Assembly: GCA_009741485.1 (NCBI GenBank)
Contig: CM019220.1
Location: forward strand, 28,687,891-28,751,890
Reading direction: 5' to 3'
DNA length: 64,000 bases
From: Malurus cyaneus samueli
Taxonomy: Eukaryota > Chordata > Aves > Passeriformes > Maluridae
In this document: positions 1 through 14,400 of the stretch, piece by piece
Layout of the letters: every line of letters begins with the position of its first letter
Numbering within the stretch: position 1 is the first letter of the stretch
Notes under the pieces: generated by a model
The model's database searches: none
The model's input: only the letters and a program-made list of their open reading frames with translations
What the model was told of the DNA's origin: nothing
Translations under genes and position numbers: made by a program

Positions 1-540
1 CTTTTACTCTGAGAAAGTAATCTCTTTGAAGAGGATGCTTGTGCTATCCATATATTTTACTGTTGGAAGGATGAGTTAATTTTATTATAAAATTTCTTGG
101 CATGTGCTATAAAAACAAGACCATCTAATTTTGTGATAAATGCAATCTACAAGAGGGAAAAGATAGAACACTTTATTTTCATATCATGTTTTGAAACAGC
201 AATGAAAATAATACTAAACATGGCTAGATTGGCAGTTTTAAGGAATAGAACTCTTCTGTCTGTGAAGATGATGGAGTAATGGAAGACCCTGTTTTCACAG
301 TACTCCTCATTTTTGTCCACTTCATTTCATAGGAACAATTGATAACCCTTTCATTGTTATTACTCTCCTGAATAATTAGACTGTCTACATGAAGGATGAA
401 ATTGAACCTGTTACAGAATTATCCAGTCAGTCACCTCTCCAGATTTTTTTTCTTTTTGAGTGCTGGAGATACACAATTGCTTGTTAAGTGCTTGGTTTTT
501 TTACCCTTCCATTTTACTTGGCTTTATCAGGTAATGCTCA
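1..540. other. Unique A+T-rich non-coding sequence
   Basis: No gene, RNA or repeat is recognisable here. A 60-codon open frame at 97-279 (+) is low complexity in content and starts without any supporting context, so it is read as chance. Confidence 0.6.
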
Positions 541-1125
541 GACCGAAGGAGGTCACTTCCTAAGGGCTCATCCCACCAGTCCTTGCTGAAAAAAGCCCCA
601 GAGGAGCCACTGCTCTCGATTGTACAAGCTCTGAAACACAGGAAATCAACACTTTTATTTGGCCTGCAGAAGGTCAAACAAGTGAATATCAGGGCGGTTC
701 TGGATTAGACAGTATCACACATCCCAGGTGAACACACAGGGTGTACACATGGGGAAGTAAACTGTCTCAGGCTGTCCTCTGTTAGAAATTCAAGCCTTGT
801 TAAAAGGACCAAGACAGATTTCTGTACCTTGTTTCTAGAGATGTCTAGCAAGTGAAGGTGAGCACAAGGTGAGTGCAATAAAAGTGATCTGTTTATTGTC
901 CAACCTAGCCTGTGCCAGCCTGGCCATCTCTTTAGCTCTTCTAGCCAGTAACTGGAGATTTTGAGAGGTTTCCTGATTCTGTGCAGACCTTCTGAGGTCA
1001 TGTGGAACTAAGAGCAGTTGATGGTGACAAAGCTTGAGAACATTTGCATTAAAAGTTGGTTGTGTATCAGTGAGCTTATGAAAAAGTACCTTCTGTAGAG
1101 TTTTAATCAAAGATTGAATGACAAT
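541..1125 (-). other. Richer patch with two overlapping open frames on the minus strand, unidentified
   Basis: This block is visibly less A+T-rich than its surroundings. Two minus-strand frames stay open across much of it. One runs from about 1125 down to 835; a stop codon lies just upstream of 1125, and no ATG opens the frame near its start. It is rich in Leu, Gln, Ala and Arg and includes a helix-like stretch with LLARRAKEMARLAQ. The other starts at an ATG at 1001 and runs to 705. An AG preceded by moderately pyrimidine-containing sequence lies just before codon AAG near 1092, so an internal exon or a piece of a retrocopy is conceivable. I do not recognise the protein. AATAAA-like strings occur on both strands (for example near 872-875 and 892-897), so a decayed LTR or mRNA-derived insertion is an alternative. 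The evidence does not settle between exon, retrocopy and chance. Confidence 0.25.
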
Positions 1126-4100
1126 CTATTAGGGTACACCTTCTGAAAAACCTTTTTCATACCTTAATGTTAGTGTAACTTGGAATGCTTAAGTAACTTT
1201 CTGACAGTAGCAGAGGAGTTCAGTATAATGAGTACAAATTGATACAGCTTTGAGTTTATTTGGTGGGAAAAACTGTATGAAAAATTCATTTCCTAAAGTG
1301 ATTATCAGCTGCTCCATAGATATTTAAAGTGAAGCGAATCATTAGAAAAATGAAGACAAATGGGCAGCTCAAATTTGTGCAAAATTGTTTGTTTGGTGTA
1401 AACCCAAATTCTGCTTAGACTGAAGTAAACTTGTATTTATGCTGCATGAGAACAGTTGTAGCCATATCTCTTTCCATAAGAAGATAAAAATGAGCTTTTA
1501 AAGCCTCCTCCAATGACTGTAATTCATAATCAGTGGAAAGGTCCTCTTTTATAATGAAAAGCTGCTATTTTTACTTACAAACAAAAGCCAACAAAATGAG
1601 TTATAATTTTTTCTTTCAAAATGATAAATAATGCAGTGAATTAATCATTATAGTGGTACTCAGGACAACATCCCAGACATTAACTGCGATCATAATTATT
1701 TTGTGCAGGATAAGGATAAGACAGACTTTCTGCATTTTGGTTTCTTTTTGACACAATGAAGACAATATAAATTTCCTAATTTTATACTCTATTATTAGGA
1801 AAAGTAAATTGAAGGAAAGTGATAGCAATAACATAAAAACTGTTCTATCTGCATTAAATTTATAGAGGATATGATGAATTTGGATACCATGACTACCATC
1901 AGAGAGAGACTTTTCCTAATCTTCCACAAAATCATGTTGTAAATTCTCAAGGGCAAGTAAGTAGCAAGTAGTAGTACCAGTAAGTAGCAAAGACTTTTTG
2001 CTCAACTGCTTCTAACCTTGAAAATTCCAATTGATATTGGTTGGAATACTTTCAATGAACACAAAATAATTTATTGTGTGTTAAATTCTGTCCAACTTAT
2101 ATACATCTAGAAGCAAGCATGGTGACATGGAACAAAAAGTGGATGGAGTAAAAAAAGATCAAGTGAGTGTTAAAAAGAATGACATTGAGTCAGGTTACAT
2201 AAGTAAGGGAATATATCTATGCATCAATTTTGTCTATTTGTTAGAGCTTGCATCAGTGTTCTGCAACAACTAAAATTGGAGGTGTGGGGAGGAAAAGTAA
2301 AGGAAAAAGTTTGTAGAAGTAAGCTACAGAAACAGATGAAGTCATAAAATGGCTCAAGCTCTACTAAGGCTAATTTTAGATTTTTCAGTAGCTTCTTCAC
2401 TTTCTAAAGTTCACCTTATTATTTTCTCACTGTTAACCTCTTTCCAGAGCAAATATTTCCATGGGTTTCTTGACAGTATCAGCAATCACTGTTCCTGGTA
2501 CAGGAACAGAGGAACAGTAGGTAGATATTGTGGTTTCCATTGCCACCTACTCCTTATCTTTGTTGGCAAGGATTAATTAAAAACAAAAAAAGGTAAAACA
2601 CTGACTCAAATTCGGGCTTTCATTTTTTTTTAAAAGTAATTTGCCTTCAATACAGCACTAACAGATCATTTCTCTGTGTGGAGATGAATGCATTAACAAA
2701 AAGAAAAGAAAATATAACAGGAAAAAGGTCATAATTTGTCATTCTGGCTATTGCTTTTCCCCCCAATCTGTGTTATGTATAGACAGGTCAAGCACTGATA
2801 TATAAAAGCACAGCAAGTTCTCTTCAACAGAGCTTGCAATTTGTGGGACTCTCCTCCACTTACAAATGAACTGTTTTGATAATAAGACAAAGAACATAAC
2901 CAAATTAATGGCTGGAAACAAACAAAATAGAATTATGTCCTATACAGTGAAACCCTGCTACAAAACTAATATTTACTATAATTATATATAACATACAGTT
3001 ACTTGTTTCTTAATTTACTCTCCATAATGAACAGAAGAAAACATGACGACTTCTGAATGTTATTCTTAAGGGATTGGAAACAAAAGCAGATTTACTTCCT
3101 GTCAACAGGTTCAAAATTAAAGTGATCCTCTACTTCATACAGAATAGAAATGGCCAGTCAGAATAAAAATTATGGACCTTTTTTTAGATTAATGTGAGGA
3201 AAAAACTAGAATTTACCAAAAATTTGTTTCCATGCAAGTTGTTTTTTTCAACAAGACACAACTGGCTCTATCAGATGAGAATAAAACAAAAAAGCACAAA
3301 CTTTTTCCCTTTTGAAATAGTTTATTTTCAAATATCCATCCTTTCACAAAATACAATCCATGAAAAGTACTTCTAAAGTATCTCTAAGCTTTTAATGAGC
3401 ATCTTTAGGACAACCCTTCTAGGATCTGGCAAAAACCAGGTGTGTGTGACCACGTTTTAAGGGATCCTCCCTCAAGCCATTCAGTATTTATCTTTACTAT
3501 ATTGAAACCGTCTGGAAAAATAATTTCTAGCCCATCATTTGCCCTGCAACCTCATATATCCAGTACAGGCGGATTCCACAGGCAGGCAATTTTTTTTGAC
3601 CTAAACACACCTAAAAGCCTCAGCTCCTTGCTTCACCTATGGCTACAGTCTCTCCATGTCACCAAAGATTTCATATTATTCAATGTTGTGTAAAAACATT
3701 AATTGGGTTTGAATGTGTGCAAAGCATCTTTAGTTGGAAAGTGGATGCAGGGAATGGTTATATGATTATTATGATTTATCTGTTAGAAACTCTTTCAAAT
3801 TAGGAAAAAGAAAAAGCAGTTGCTACTTAGGCAGCCACTTGGAAGTCACAAAGAAAACAAAATTAAACAGGGTTTGTTTTTTCTTTGTTTTATCTTTTAT
3901 GGCTCAATTACTAAACCTGTGCTCCCAAGGTGCTCTCATTACCCGAGAGCAATAAATTTCTCAAGCTAGAGGTAAAACACCCTGTACCAAATCAAAACAT
4001 CCTCTGTCAAAGACAAATGCTGAGCCTTCAGCAATGTTTTCCATATGAATTTTCCCTGGTTTGTTTCAGCATTTTCCCTAAAGTGGTTCATTCATCTCTC

Positions 4101-7100
4101 CAGAACTGAAGATTTGGAAACATTTTAATAATGGTAGTTCTGATAAAGCCTTGTTGGAATTTAACCCCAAACACAGAAAATATCACAGGGAGAAAATATA
4201 CACAATGTCACAGAAATACAAAGCCTTCTTACTGCTATTATTGTACTCTTTGCTTCTCTGTTACCTCACTAAAATATGCAAAGCTTAGCAGTACAGAAAT
4301 AGTTACACAGATGGCGAAGGAGCTAACCAGTAGAGAGTAAGGAATTTTACACTTTAACATCTTAGTTACTAAAAAGAAAAAAAAAAAATCTTGTTGATAG
4401 AAACCATTTCTCAGCATTTAGATTACAACTGATCTCTTTCATACATGCGACTGTTTCAAGATTTAAGCAGTTAGGGAGTAATTTCAATTCAAAGACCTTA
4501 TACATTATATAATTCTGCCCCCCCATTCCCTTGTCCACCAGCACCAGGAGCTCAAGAAATGTTTATTTTCAGTTCTTTGAGTATCTCTATTTGTAAAGCA
4601 TGGCATTCATTTCAGAAGCTACTTACAGATAAAGCTGAGGCAGCTCAACCACAACAATGTCAGAAATGAACGCAGGCACACGTCTGAGAGCAACAAATAG
4701 CTCAGGTCAGGGTTTTACTTATAAAAAATAAATTGAAATACAGTTTGGTTTAATGAATGGCTCATTAGTGGCTGTGAGATCTGTATCTCCCATTTTGCCA
4801 CTAATTTATTGAATTATTTTGCCTAAATTGCTTTCAATTTTATTGCTGCTGTTTACCCATCTTTTTATCCTCTTTCTCATTCTCATTTATTTAAGACTAC
4901 AAAGAATCTTAATGTAGTCAAGCCTGAGATTTCAAAGCTATAAAGCTTCGAGTTACATTTTAGTACTGTAATAATTTTTTAGAGGAAAAAAATAATTTAA
5001 ATGAATTTCAGTTTTCCCTTTCATTTGTCTCAGACACCTGTTTTGCTCCTGACTGATCTATTCTTGGGCCAAAAATATTTGGTTTGTATCTGTGACGTGA
5101 ACTGAATTTGGTTACAAATAAAAAATATTTAATTTTAGAGAAGCACTTTGAAATCTAAATCTGTTCATTGATCTAGCATAAAACACCACATCCCTGTCTC
5201 AATTACTATTTTACCTATCTAGACACATTTTATATCTTTATTGAAGTATCACAGACCTCATTTTCTGTCTCCAACCTTTAAAAAGCCTAATCATGAAGTG
5301 CTGAAACTTGTTAGTTTCACCGTGAGTTTCAGCTGAAATATAGATAAGGTATAAAAACAGTGATCATGGTATTGGAAATGTTGCCACCGTTATATTTCCA
5401 AATAAGTTACATGTGATTATCAGATAGGCATTTTTATTTTTCAGGGATTCTGACTAGAAAATCCCCCAGATGCTGGAAAGAAATAGAAAGTTACGCCACT
5501 CATATGATCATGTAAGATCCATATGATTTTATCATACTTGACTCATTTTTCCCCCTTCAAAAAGAATTTGTATAGTTAGTTCTATTTCTTCCCCCACCCC
5601 CCATCCTATTAGCTTGATATTAAGTGTTCCAATACACAGGTTAACAATAATGGACAGTCCTGCTGGGCATCATGGCATGAAGAAAGGTGCTTAATATTGT
5701 TGCTCTTATTCTCTAATTTCAATGTAAGTAGCAGAAGGAGGCATTCTGCTGACATTTGCTCCTCACTCTGAAAATTACTGATTAAGAGTTACTTAAGATA
5801 ATTATGCTACTGGACATTCCTGGCATAATCCATATTTGTGTTAAAAAGGGTTTTTTCCTCATTTTTTAGTTTCAGTGTTTCTATGATAACCCCATTTAGG
5901 ATAGGAAGGACAAAATCAGGGATATCCTGAGCCAGCAGAACTAAACCTTATGCTCACAATCAAAAGTAAAATATTAAATTCACATACAATTAGATTACAA
6001 TAATTATTACAATACCTTTACCTTGGATAACACAGGGCAAAGCATTATCTTTTAAATTACACTGCTCTTTTAAAGCTACTTATAAAGATAAATCTATGAA
6101 GTAAACTTATGTAACACCTGTGTACAATACACTTTTGGCTTTATAAAATATTAATCATAGAACATGGCTTTTGCACAGTGATACTGATGAATGCAAACTT
6201 GGGCCAAATGTGACCACACCCCTGCTGGGAAAAATTCTGTTCACTGATTTATCTGAATAAAAAGTTAAGAATTTCAAAGATCAGTGGGTTCAGTTTTAAT
6301 AGAAGAACACCAAAACAGTAACATAGCATCTTGAGATAGTTTCCTGTGCTTGGCACACACACATTTTGGAAGGACAGAATGATTTCTGTCTGTATATCAG
6401 AGCATGATTCACTGCTCAGCTTCCTGACAACTACTGCTAATCCATTTTATGGCAAAAAAAAATTACTCCCTGTCATTTTTAACTTTTTTAGATTTCACTT
6501 GCACCGTAATGGAGATCAAAAAGTTAATTGCTTCAGTAATTACAACCTTGATCAATAGGAAAAAAATCAAATCTGTCATTTACAAATGTTTTTCTTTATT
6601 ATACACCAAATTAAGTAATCTTGCTGTTCTGGAAAGTGTGAGTCTTGTATTGCAAAGAAGCAACTGATCAAGTAAGTTTGCTTTTAGCTTTCAGATAGTA
6701 ATTATACTGAAGTATTTAATGTATCACAGCAATTATTTTCAGTTCTTCCAAGTTACCTATCATTTTTCTGTGAAATAGTGTGTTACAACATGAAGGAGGG
6801 GAAAAATTTAAATTAGAATCATGCTCTTTATTATTATCTTTAATTGCAAAAGAATATCATCATCTTTTATGATTTAAAAAACAACGAAAGAAAAAGTTGG
6901 GGTTTTTTTCCTAAGATCTCTGGACATCATTGACAAAGGACCAAGAAGACAGTTTTGAGGCAGTAGGGTGAAAGAGAACAAATGAATCATTTAGGATGAA
7001 CATTAGGAATGTTTTGCTAATGCTGAGATCTGCTAAATTCTAAAGGGTCTTCCGGAAGAAAAGGCTGCAGCCCATTTGATAGAAACTGATATAATACCAT

Positions 7101-8340
7101 CTTTATAGCACATTATAACAAACAAGTCAATATTGAATGCAAGAGGAAAACATGTCAGTGTTTTGTTTTTAAATATCTGAGAAAATGGAGATATAAGTAG
7201 CCACTTGTGGCACACATCAGAGTTTCAAGGATGGATGGAGCAGATTGATCTGCATACGCAGAACCGTGCACTGCTCCCAAGTACTCCTGTGCTTGAAGAC
7301 AAGAAAGTCTCTATAGGATTGATTTCAGCATAGCTTCCATAATTTTGTTTTGAAGAATCATTTCAGATGAATGATTTCCACAATCATTACACTAGATATT
7401 TTGCAATACAATCTATACTGCAAAATTTTATCTTTCAGTAAGTGTACACAGTCATTAACTTCACCCAGCTATTACTCTCTAATGTTCTGTTTTCTGTAAC
7501 AGAAATGTACATTAAAAAGAAAAGTTTAATAAAAGTCTTGAAGTACCAAACTACGTAAGTGATATTGGAAAACCAGCTTTCTAAATGTAGCTTTCCAATC
7601 TGTGGCAGTTAACTTCTACTAAAAAGAAAAGAAAGAAGGCCAGCTTCAAACGAGCTTTTCAAGAAAGTGAATGTTATTTCATTGTGTGTTATTTCATATA
7701 GAGCCATAAGAAGTGTATGAAAAATGCACACCAATACAATCTTATTGTGCTTAAGGGAAGACAGCCCTCCAACACGAACAATTATTTCTTTGGTAGTGAT
7801 TTTCATTGACCCTGAGGGATGGTTTTCTTTTAATTGTACCTAATGAGCTGGCTAGACTATCAGTTCTCTCATTTCCACACAAATTAGCTCTTGTATAACT
7901 AGAATACTGATGGGATGAGAGAGAGCATAAAACAGCTCCAATTTCCACATCACCAGAGCTATCAGAAAAACCCCAGCACTTCCATTTAGGAAAGCTTTTT
8001 TTCAAAGTGGAATCCTACTGTCAAATAGTACAAAACAACTTCCACGGATAATTTCTCATGAGCACATTCTGAAATTTGTATGCAAAGAAGAAAAAAGGAA
8101 GAGCAAAGGTGAATGCTCTTAGAACCATTTTAGATGCATTTATATGTTGCTGGGTGATATCTTAGTGCCACTTCAAAGCAGTGTATTGTGATCATCGGTC
8201 AAACATGGTTTGACTTGAACCACAGCCTCACATGGTGAACTCTGTTCTTACTCCAGTGAAACTGCTTTAAACACCAGCTGAGGATCTGATTCCGCTTGAA
8301 CCCCTCAGCAGTCAGTGAGCCAGCACTATGACTATTAGTT
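1126..8340. other. Unique A+T-rich non-coding sequence, no gene seen
   Basis: The stretch is low in CpG, with scattered poly-A and poly-T runs and a C-rich tract near 5590-5604. Short imperfect repeats of AAGTAGCAAGTAG type occur around 1955-1990. Open frames are all under about 85 codons, on both strands, and none has a recognisable domain. The sequence at about 8256-8300 (CACCAGCTGAGGATCTG and flanks) recalls a wording common in old amniote repeats, but I cannot name the family. Confidence 0.6.
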
Positions 8341-8415
8341 GAGATATAGAGTTAAAAACCTTGCCTAGAACCACACAGATAATGTGTGGTATCCAAGCTT
8401 TGAATCCAAGTAATT
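8341..8415 (-). repeat. MIR-like ancient tRNA-SINE fragment
   Basis: On the plus strand the order 'GAG..GTTAA..CTTGCCTAGAACCACACAG..AATG..TTGAATCCAAG' follows the reverse complement of the MIR SINE body: the segment around TTAAGTAACTTGCCCAAGGTCACACAG, then a tRNA B-box-related ATTCGAACCC. The match is interrupted by several substitutions and small gaps, as expected of a very old insertion. MIR-type elements are known from birds as rare, heavily decayed copies. The element would therefore lie on the minus strand, truncated at both ends. The call rests on recalled consensus wording. Confidence 0.5.
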
Positions 8416-11400
8416 TAAGATCTTATATCGGCATCAGCAGCATCAAATCTAAGAGCTACCACTTTGCATAAAGATCAAGCAAAATCCAAAAAGATAAAGA
8501 ACAAGCCAAAAGTTCACACTGATCTCTCTTTGTTTTTCTGGAGAGTGAAATTAAACCATGATGAAAACCATGAAAATTCTATAAGGACATGAATTCACAT
8601 AACAAAAATACCTTAAAAAACAATTTTCCCAGAGACAGGCATCTCCAGACCACTTCTTGCAAAGGATTTAAACAATGCACAGAAGAAATTTTTTTGCCTA
8701 CTGCAACAGTGGTTCTGATATTGAAGGTACCTGTGAAAAACCTTGATCCAGTGGGATGACAGCTGTCTTGTTTTAATCAGGGTTTGGAACTTGAGATTTT
8801 AGGTGTTGTCATACTACAGACAAATCTCTGCTCCTATGGATTTTAACTTCTGCTCTTGTGCCTAAATCTCTGGTGAAGATCTGTAGATGAGAAAAACCAT
8901 TTGGGGCAGCCTGCAATTTAACACCACTTGTTACAGCTTTGCTTTTGGTTAGGTATCCCTTGCTTCTACTGCCTTTAAAATGAATTTACTACGGCTTTTC
9001 AAGAGGCTGATTTTACCCAAGTACCACTCAGATGACTTAACATCATATCCACTAAATTTTTGCCATCAGATGCTGTAATGTTAAGGATACTGCAAAAGCA
9101 GAGTTTACAAGTAATTACACTACAAGTAATTGTCTCTCTCACCATCATATTTTCTAGTAATGAAGAGAAAGAGCAACAGAAATTGTTTATTATCTTAATT
9201 TTTTTTTTTTTTCAATCAGGATAAACAAATGTATGCATCACCTCGGGGGAGTAATCTTGTGAGGTCACCAAAACCATTCTCTTTTAATTGGTGTCATATG
9301 AAGACAAAACTCAGCATCAGTTACCCACTGTTCATCCAAAGCAAGCAGAACAACAATTAAAATGTGCAGTTTCCCCAAGAGTGAGGTTTATATATCGAAA
9401 TTATATTTAGCTCTGGACTTGGAATAATTTTGTTATTGCTTTAGGATTGCATCTGCAACTACTAAGAGATTTGGAGTTTTATGTTCAACTTTAAATCATG
9501 CACTTATACTGCAAAATAACCTCTATTTCTCAGATTTGCTGGACCCCTCTTGAATTTGATTTTGTCTGCTTTTCACTGGCTTTTTGTAAATAAGGGCATA
9601 AAATCTCCTATACTTGAATTAAACATACTGTTCATTCCTTGTTTGATCATACTTTCTCCTTGTCTTTTGTTAGAATCTGTGAAACAGAAAGCACTGATCA
9701 CGACTTTTGACTAAAAATACTCCACTGTGCAGCAGCCATCAGTCACCAGTTCTGTGCAAATATTATTGTAAAGGTTCCTTGCAAACTCACCTATCCCAGT
9801 TCATGGAAAACTGAAGATTTTTAACGAGTGGGATTCATGTTTTGGAGAAAATGAGTGCACTTATGCAGATATATTTAATAGTTAATGAATCAACTGGAAG
9901 CACACATTTAAGTGATTTTGTGCATGAAACACTGCACTAGGAAATAAGAGGTCTCCCTCTGTTTGAGGCTGATTTATCAGATGAAATACTCTTCACTTAC
10001 ATAAGCAGTGATAAAATTGTGATCAAACTCTATCTCTTTGATTTACCAGGTTTTAGAAAAACTTGTGACATGAAGCTCCCTATCATGGAGATGATGAAAC
10101 TTTCTGATTTATGTACATAAAGTGTATATACAGTGCAGAAAGTGAGCATGAATTTGTTCCAGGACACAAGCTGGATTAGTCTGGTGAAGAACAGTGTCCC
10201 CATTGCCTTGTGTGGTGACTTGTGACAGTGAGATCACTGCCTGCCCCAGGCATGATCAGGCCATATAAAATTTGTCTTGTAATATTCTTCATTTAAGATG
10301 GAAAGCAGGAAAGTGAAAACCAAACTTTGTCTAATTTTTGCTAATAAAATAACTTAAGCCACATACTGTTTTGAATTGTATTCACCTGAGACACGATATT
10401 CAATGGATGACAATTTTGATACAGGAGGTGTCAAAATACATTTCCTGCCTTGGACAAACTTTAGCTCAATCATCCTCAGCCAGAGACGGTGTCCTTGTAG
10501 CTGCCATTGTTTGATGCATGTTTTTCCTCTATGAATTAATCTGGCCCTTCAGAGTTTAATTACCTGCCCTCTGCCAGGCATTTTTCATAGTGTTCATTGT
10601 GTCTGGCAGCAGCAGAGTGGGGTCAGGCAGTGCCTTTCTAACAGGGATCCTGAATGGTTGGGTACTGCTGGGGCAAATGTCCATTGTGAGCATTTATTCC
10701 CCTCCACTTTGAACATTTTCCAAATACGTTCCCTTCAGGCACCCTTATAGAAAACCTCTTATGCGAGACACAAACTCTGCAGTTCAAGCAAATTGTGAAT
10801 CATTGCCCCCAGCTGTGCACTTCAGTAACTCTGAAAGATTGAACGCTGCACCCTCAAGATGCTGTCATTGACTTTCTGGGAGAGGGTTAACTTGACTGAT
10901 CTCATGAAACTCGAGAGCTGACAGAAGACTCAAGAGCGAGGATGGACCTTGCTCTCTCCTTATTTTAATTAAAATATAAAAGCCACAGAATATCTTCCCT
11001 TCCCTCAAAGAACTTATCAAATTAATGAAAATATGATTCTCCCATGCATTCTAAATTGTCTTTCTTTACAGCTCTTTCATTCATCCACATCTGAGCAGAA
11101 TGTTCTTATTAAAAATCAAGCTGTCTAAAATACCTCATATAGCTCAAAATTGCAGAACAGTCTCTATCTGAAGAGGTACATTTCTCAGAGCTGAATGCTC
11201 TATTGATGCTTTTGCAAAAGATACAAAAGAAATTAAATGTCAGCTACTGAGAGACTGGAATTGATCAATATCATATGTAATTATACTTTCAAAACAAAAA
11301 TAGGAAGAAAGTGCAATTTTCATGTTGGGTTTCGGGCTGCAGAAGGACTTACAATTAATAATGGAATTTTCTTTAAAAGTTGGTGCTACCGAGCACAGAA

Positions 11401-14400
11401 AACAGGCATAGTAGATTAGGAGTTCTGCTAGCTCAACACTAGCTCTGAAACCACATGGACCATTCTAGGTAAAGTTCTGTGCTGTTAAAGGCTACCAGAC
11501 TCCTTTTGTTTGGATCTCCCATCATCTAGTTTCATATGGTGTCTTGGGGGTTTTTGCATCTGAAAGGAAAGTTAGAGCTGTTTCCTATTCACCTGCTCAT
11601 CCTTCTATGGTTAAAAAATAAAATTAATATGCTATTCAGACTTAATTAAAATTAATTAACATTTTAATTTAAACCTGTGGGTGCTGTTCCACAGTATTTC
11701 TGCTTGTTCATCCCCCTACAGGCATGACCTTGATAATGAAATACACAGAGGACCACTTCGAGAGATTCACTGATGAGGAAAATTCACAGGACTTCATTGC
11801 TCAGGTTGCCTCATGTCATAGCTCATTTTTGTGAGCCAAGCCTTGCTGTTCATGATAATGAGAAAAGAGGTTTGCAATTTCCAAGGAGTGCCATTTCCTT
11901 CAGCAGCTCCCAAGAGCAGAGCTGTGCTGAGAAAAGGGAAAGCTCCTTCAGTGGTTTCAGGTAATCTCAGCTGGTTTTGGTAGAGTAGAAGACGAATTTG
12001 TCACATTTACTAGAATAAAAAGAAAGGTTTCTCATGCTTTCCTGTCTTTTTGTTAGACATAAATCCATGAAAGTAACAGAGAGAGAGAAGCAAAATCTGA
12101 ATCACACACTGAGAAAGAGGTTTGTGAGAGAGCTAAAAGTAATATTCACTTTAAAGGTCCTGGCCCATTTTTGTATAGAGAGCCAATGTAAAAAGGCAGC
12201 TTCAGGAAGCATGAGAAGATCTGGATGGCTCAGGCCTATCCACAGTTTGGCCATTTCAAGGTATGACTGGTTTATATGTATTTTAGAAGCACTGAGAGTT
12301 TTATGTAATTTTAGGCTGATAAGCCCCACCAAACCAAAGTTGCTGGCATTGTACACTTGGTTGCAGAGTTGTTGAATGGGAAGGCTTTCCATGAAACAGA
12401 GAATGAAGTTTCAAGGGCTACTGTAAGGATTGATCTTGATGATAAATCTTATTTCACTGATAGGAGGGGTGGTAGGAATCTGGTGGGATACCCACTCTAG
12501 GGGGTCTTAAAAGTGCAGAAAATTATAAGAGGTCTGTGATATATGGAAGTATTTTCCAAATATTTTGAAACTGGTTACTTGAGAGCATGTTTTTTTACTT
12601 CTTCTCTTTCAAGCAGGTGAATAGCTCATTTTTATTGCCACTGGGTATCCAAAAGGACATCTGTTGTGCTCGGGAGCCAATGCAATCAGACAGTGCTCTC
12701 CAAAGTGAGATGCTCAGTGTCTCTTCCTGTGATATGGAAAAGGAAATTGGGACAAACTTGTTTTCTAGTAAGCTTTTCAAAAATAATATATTTTCCAGCA
12801 TGGTGTTAGAAGTATGATTTAAGACACCAGCATCTTGTAAGGATTCAGCCTGAGAATTAAAATACATATTACTTAATACCCAGTTTATACATTGAGATAG
12901 CATGGTAAAAGATTAGCCAAAGAGGATTGAAAAGAGGTTAATTTACTACATGCACAGCTTGGATTGCTAACAATAAATATGATTGACGATGACTGGCTCA
13001 TAAAGAAGCAGCGCTGCACTCAGCACAGACCTTGTGAAATAACTTTCAGTTTCTCCCAAGAGGGATTTCTGTCCTACTTCAGCCAAGTGGACTTTGAAAG
13101 CTTTATGATAAAAGTCTTCCGTGTACTGACTTTATTTTTCTTCACATGTTCTTGTTTCAGATCACACAGATGTTTTTAAGAACAAAAACTGAAACAAGTT
13201 TTAAAACACATTTGAACAATTCATTTTTAAATCCACATCTATTTCTTGAGAGCACTGAACGGCAAATATTCTAGTGAGGCAATAATCTGTATGAAAGTGA
13301 TAAGAAACCTAGAAAATCAATCACAAAACCCACATAACAGTTCAGAACTTTATTATATGGATGTGTCTAAAGAAACCATTTCCCTAAGGAATGGCTGCAT
13401 TGTGGCCTGGGGAACTTCAGAAAAGCATCTGCTACTCTGAGCACTTGGCAGGGTACAGGAGCACTGAAAATGTAAACCTGTACTTCACTATTCCACTCCC
13501 GAGACTTCCATGTTCTCCACAGATTAGTTCAAACGCTAGAAGTCAGTGCTGGCCTCTTAAAAGGAGTTACAAAACTTTCTGAAAGTTTTTGAAATTCAAG
13601 AACCTTTTATTTTGCATCAGCATCATGGTCTGTGGAGAAGCAAGAGAGCCATCCCTGTCAGCTTGTGATTTATTCATGCCAAGGAAAGTGATTTTCCAGC
13701 AGTAACTCTTCACACGTCCAGATCCAGTTACTATAACCAGAAAAATTAAAAATAGAAACAGAGTACCATTAGCTGAGATCACAGCCAAGAACCAGATGGT
13801 TACTTGAAAATAATGATGAGGACAAAAGCAAATAATTTTATTTAAAAATATTAAGAGATTATGATCAGATAATTCATTGCGTATATTTCTAAATAACTAC
13901 ATTAAATTATGCATTTTATTTGTGCATTGATACCTGCACTCTATTTGGGGTATTTCTGTTTTTTCTAATTTTAGCTGCTAATACTTGGGAGATTTGCAGA
14001 ATGTGCTTTGAGGTAAAGATACTTATTCCATTCTTTGGTTTGGTACAGCTTATACAGAACTGCATAACATATTGGATGCTTAGTAATTATATTTCACTTT
14101 ATTTCTTTAGTGTTTTCTCAGGTTTCTGATTTTAAATAATGTTATTGAAGCCTGAATCATGACTGCATTATGTGCTCTAAAACAGAGTACATACAAATGC
14201 AGCACAAAATTCCCCAGACTATTAAAAAAATGTCAGAGACTAATGCATTATACCTCTGTTTTGACCCTAACATCAGTTCAGTCTTTAAGTAAGAGATGCA
14301 AGCAAAATATACAAAAAAAGTTTAAGAGGCACCAGTATTTCTTTGGGTCCCTGTAGAGCAAGCAAGGATGCAAGAGAAAATGGTGAATAAGTACAGAAAC

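Noticed and set aside
12034..12392. Open frames of 113 codons (+) and 96 codons (-) over the same bases
   Set aside because: They overlap on opposite strands, have no domain and show no splice or start context that favours either.
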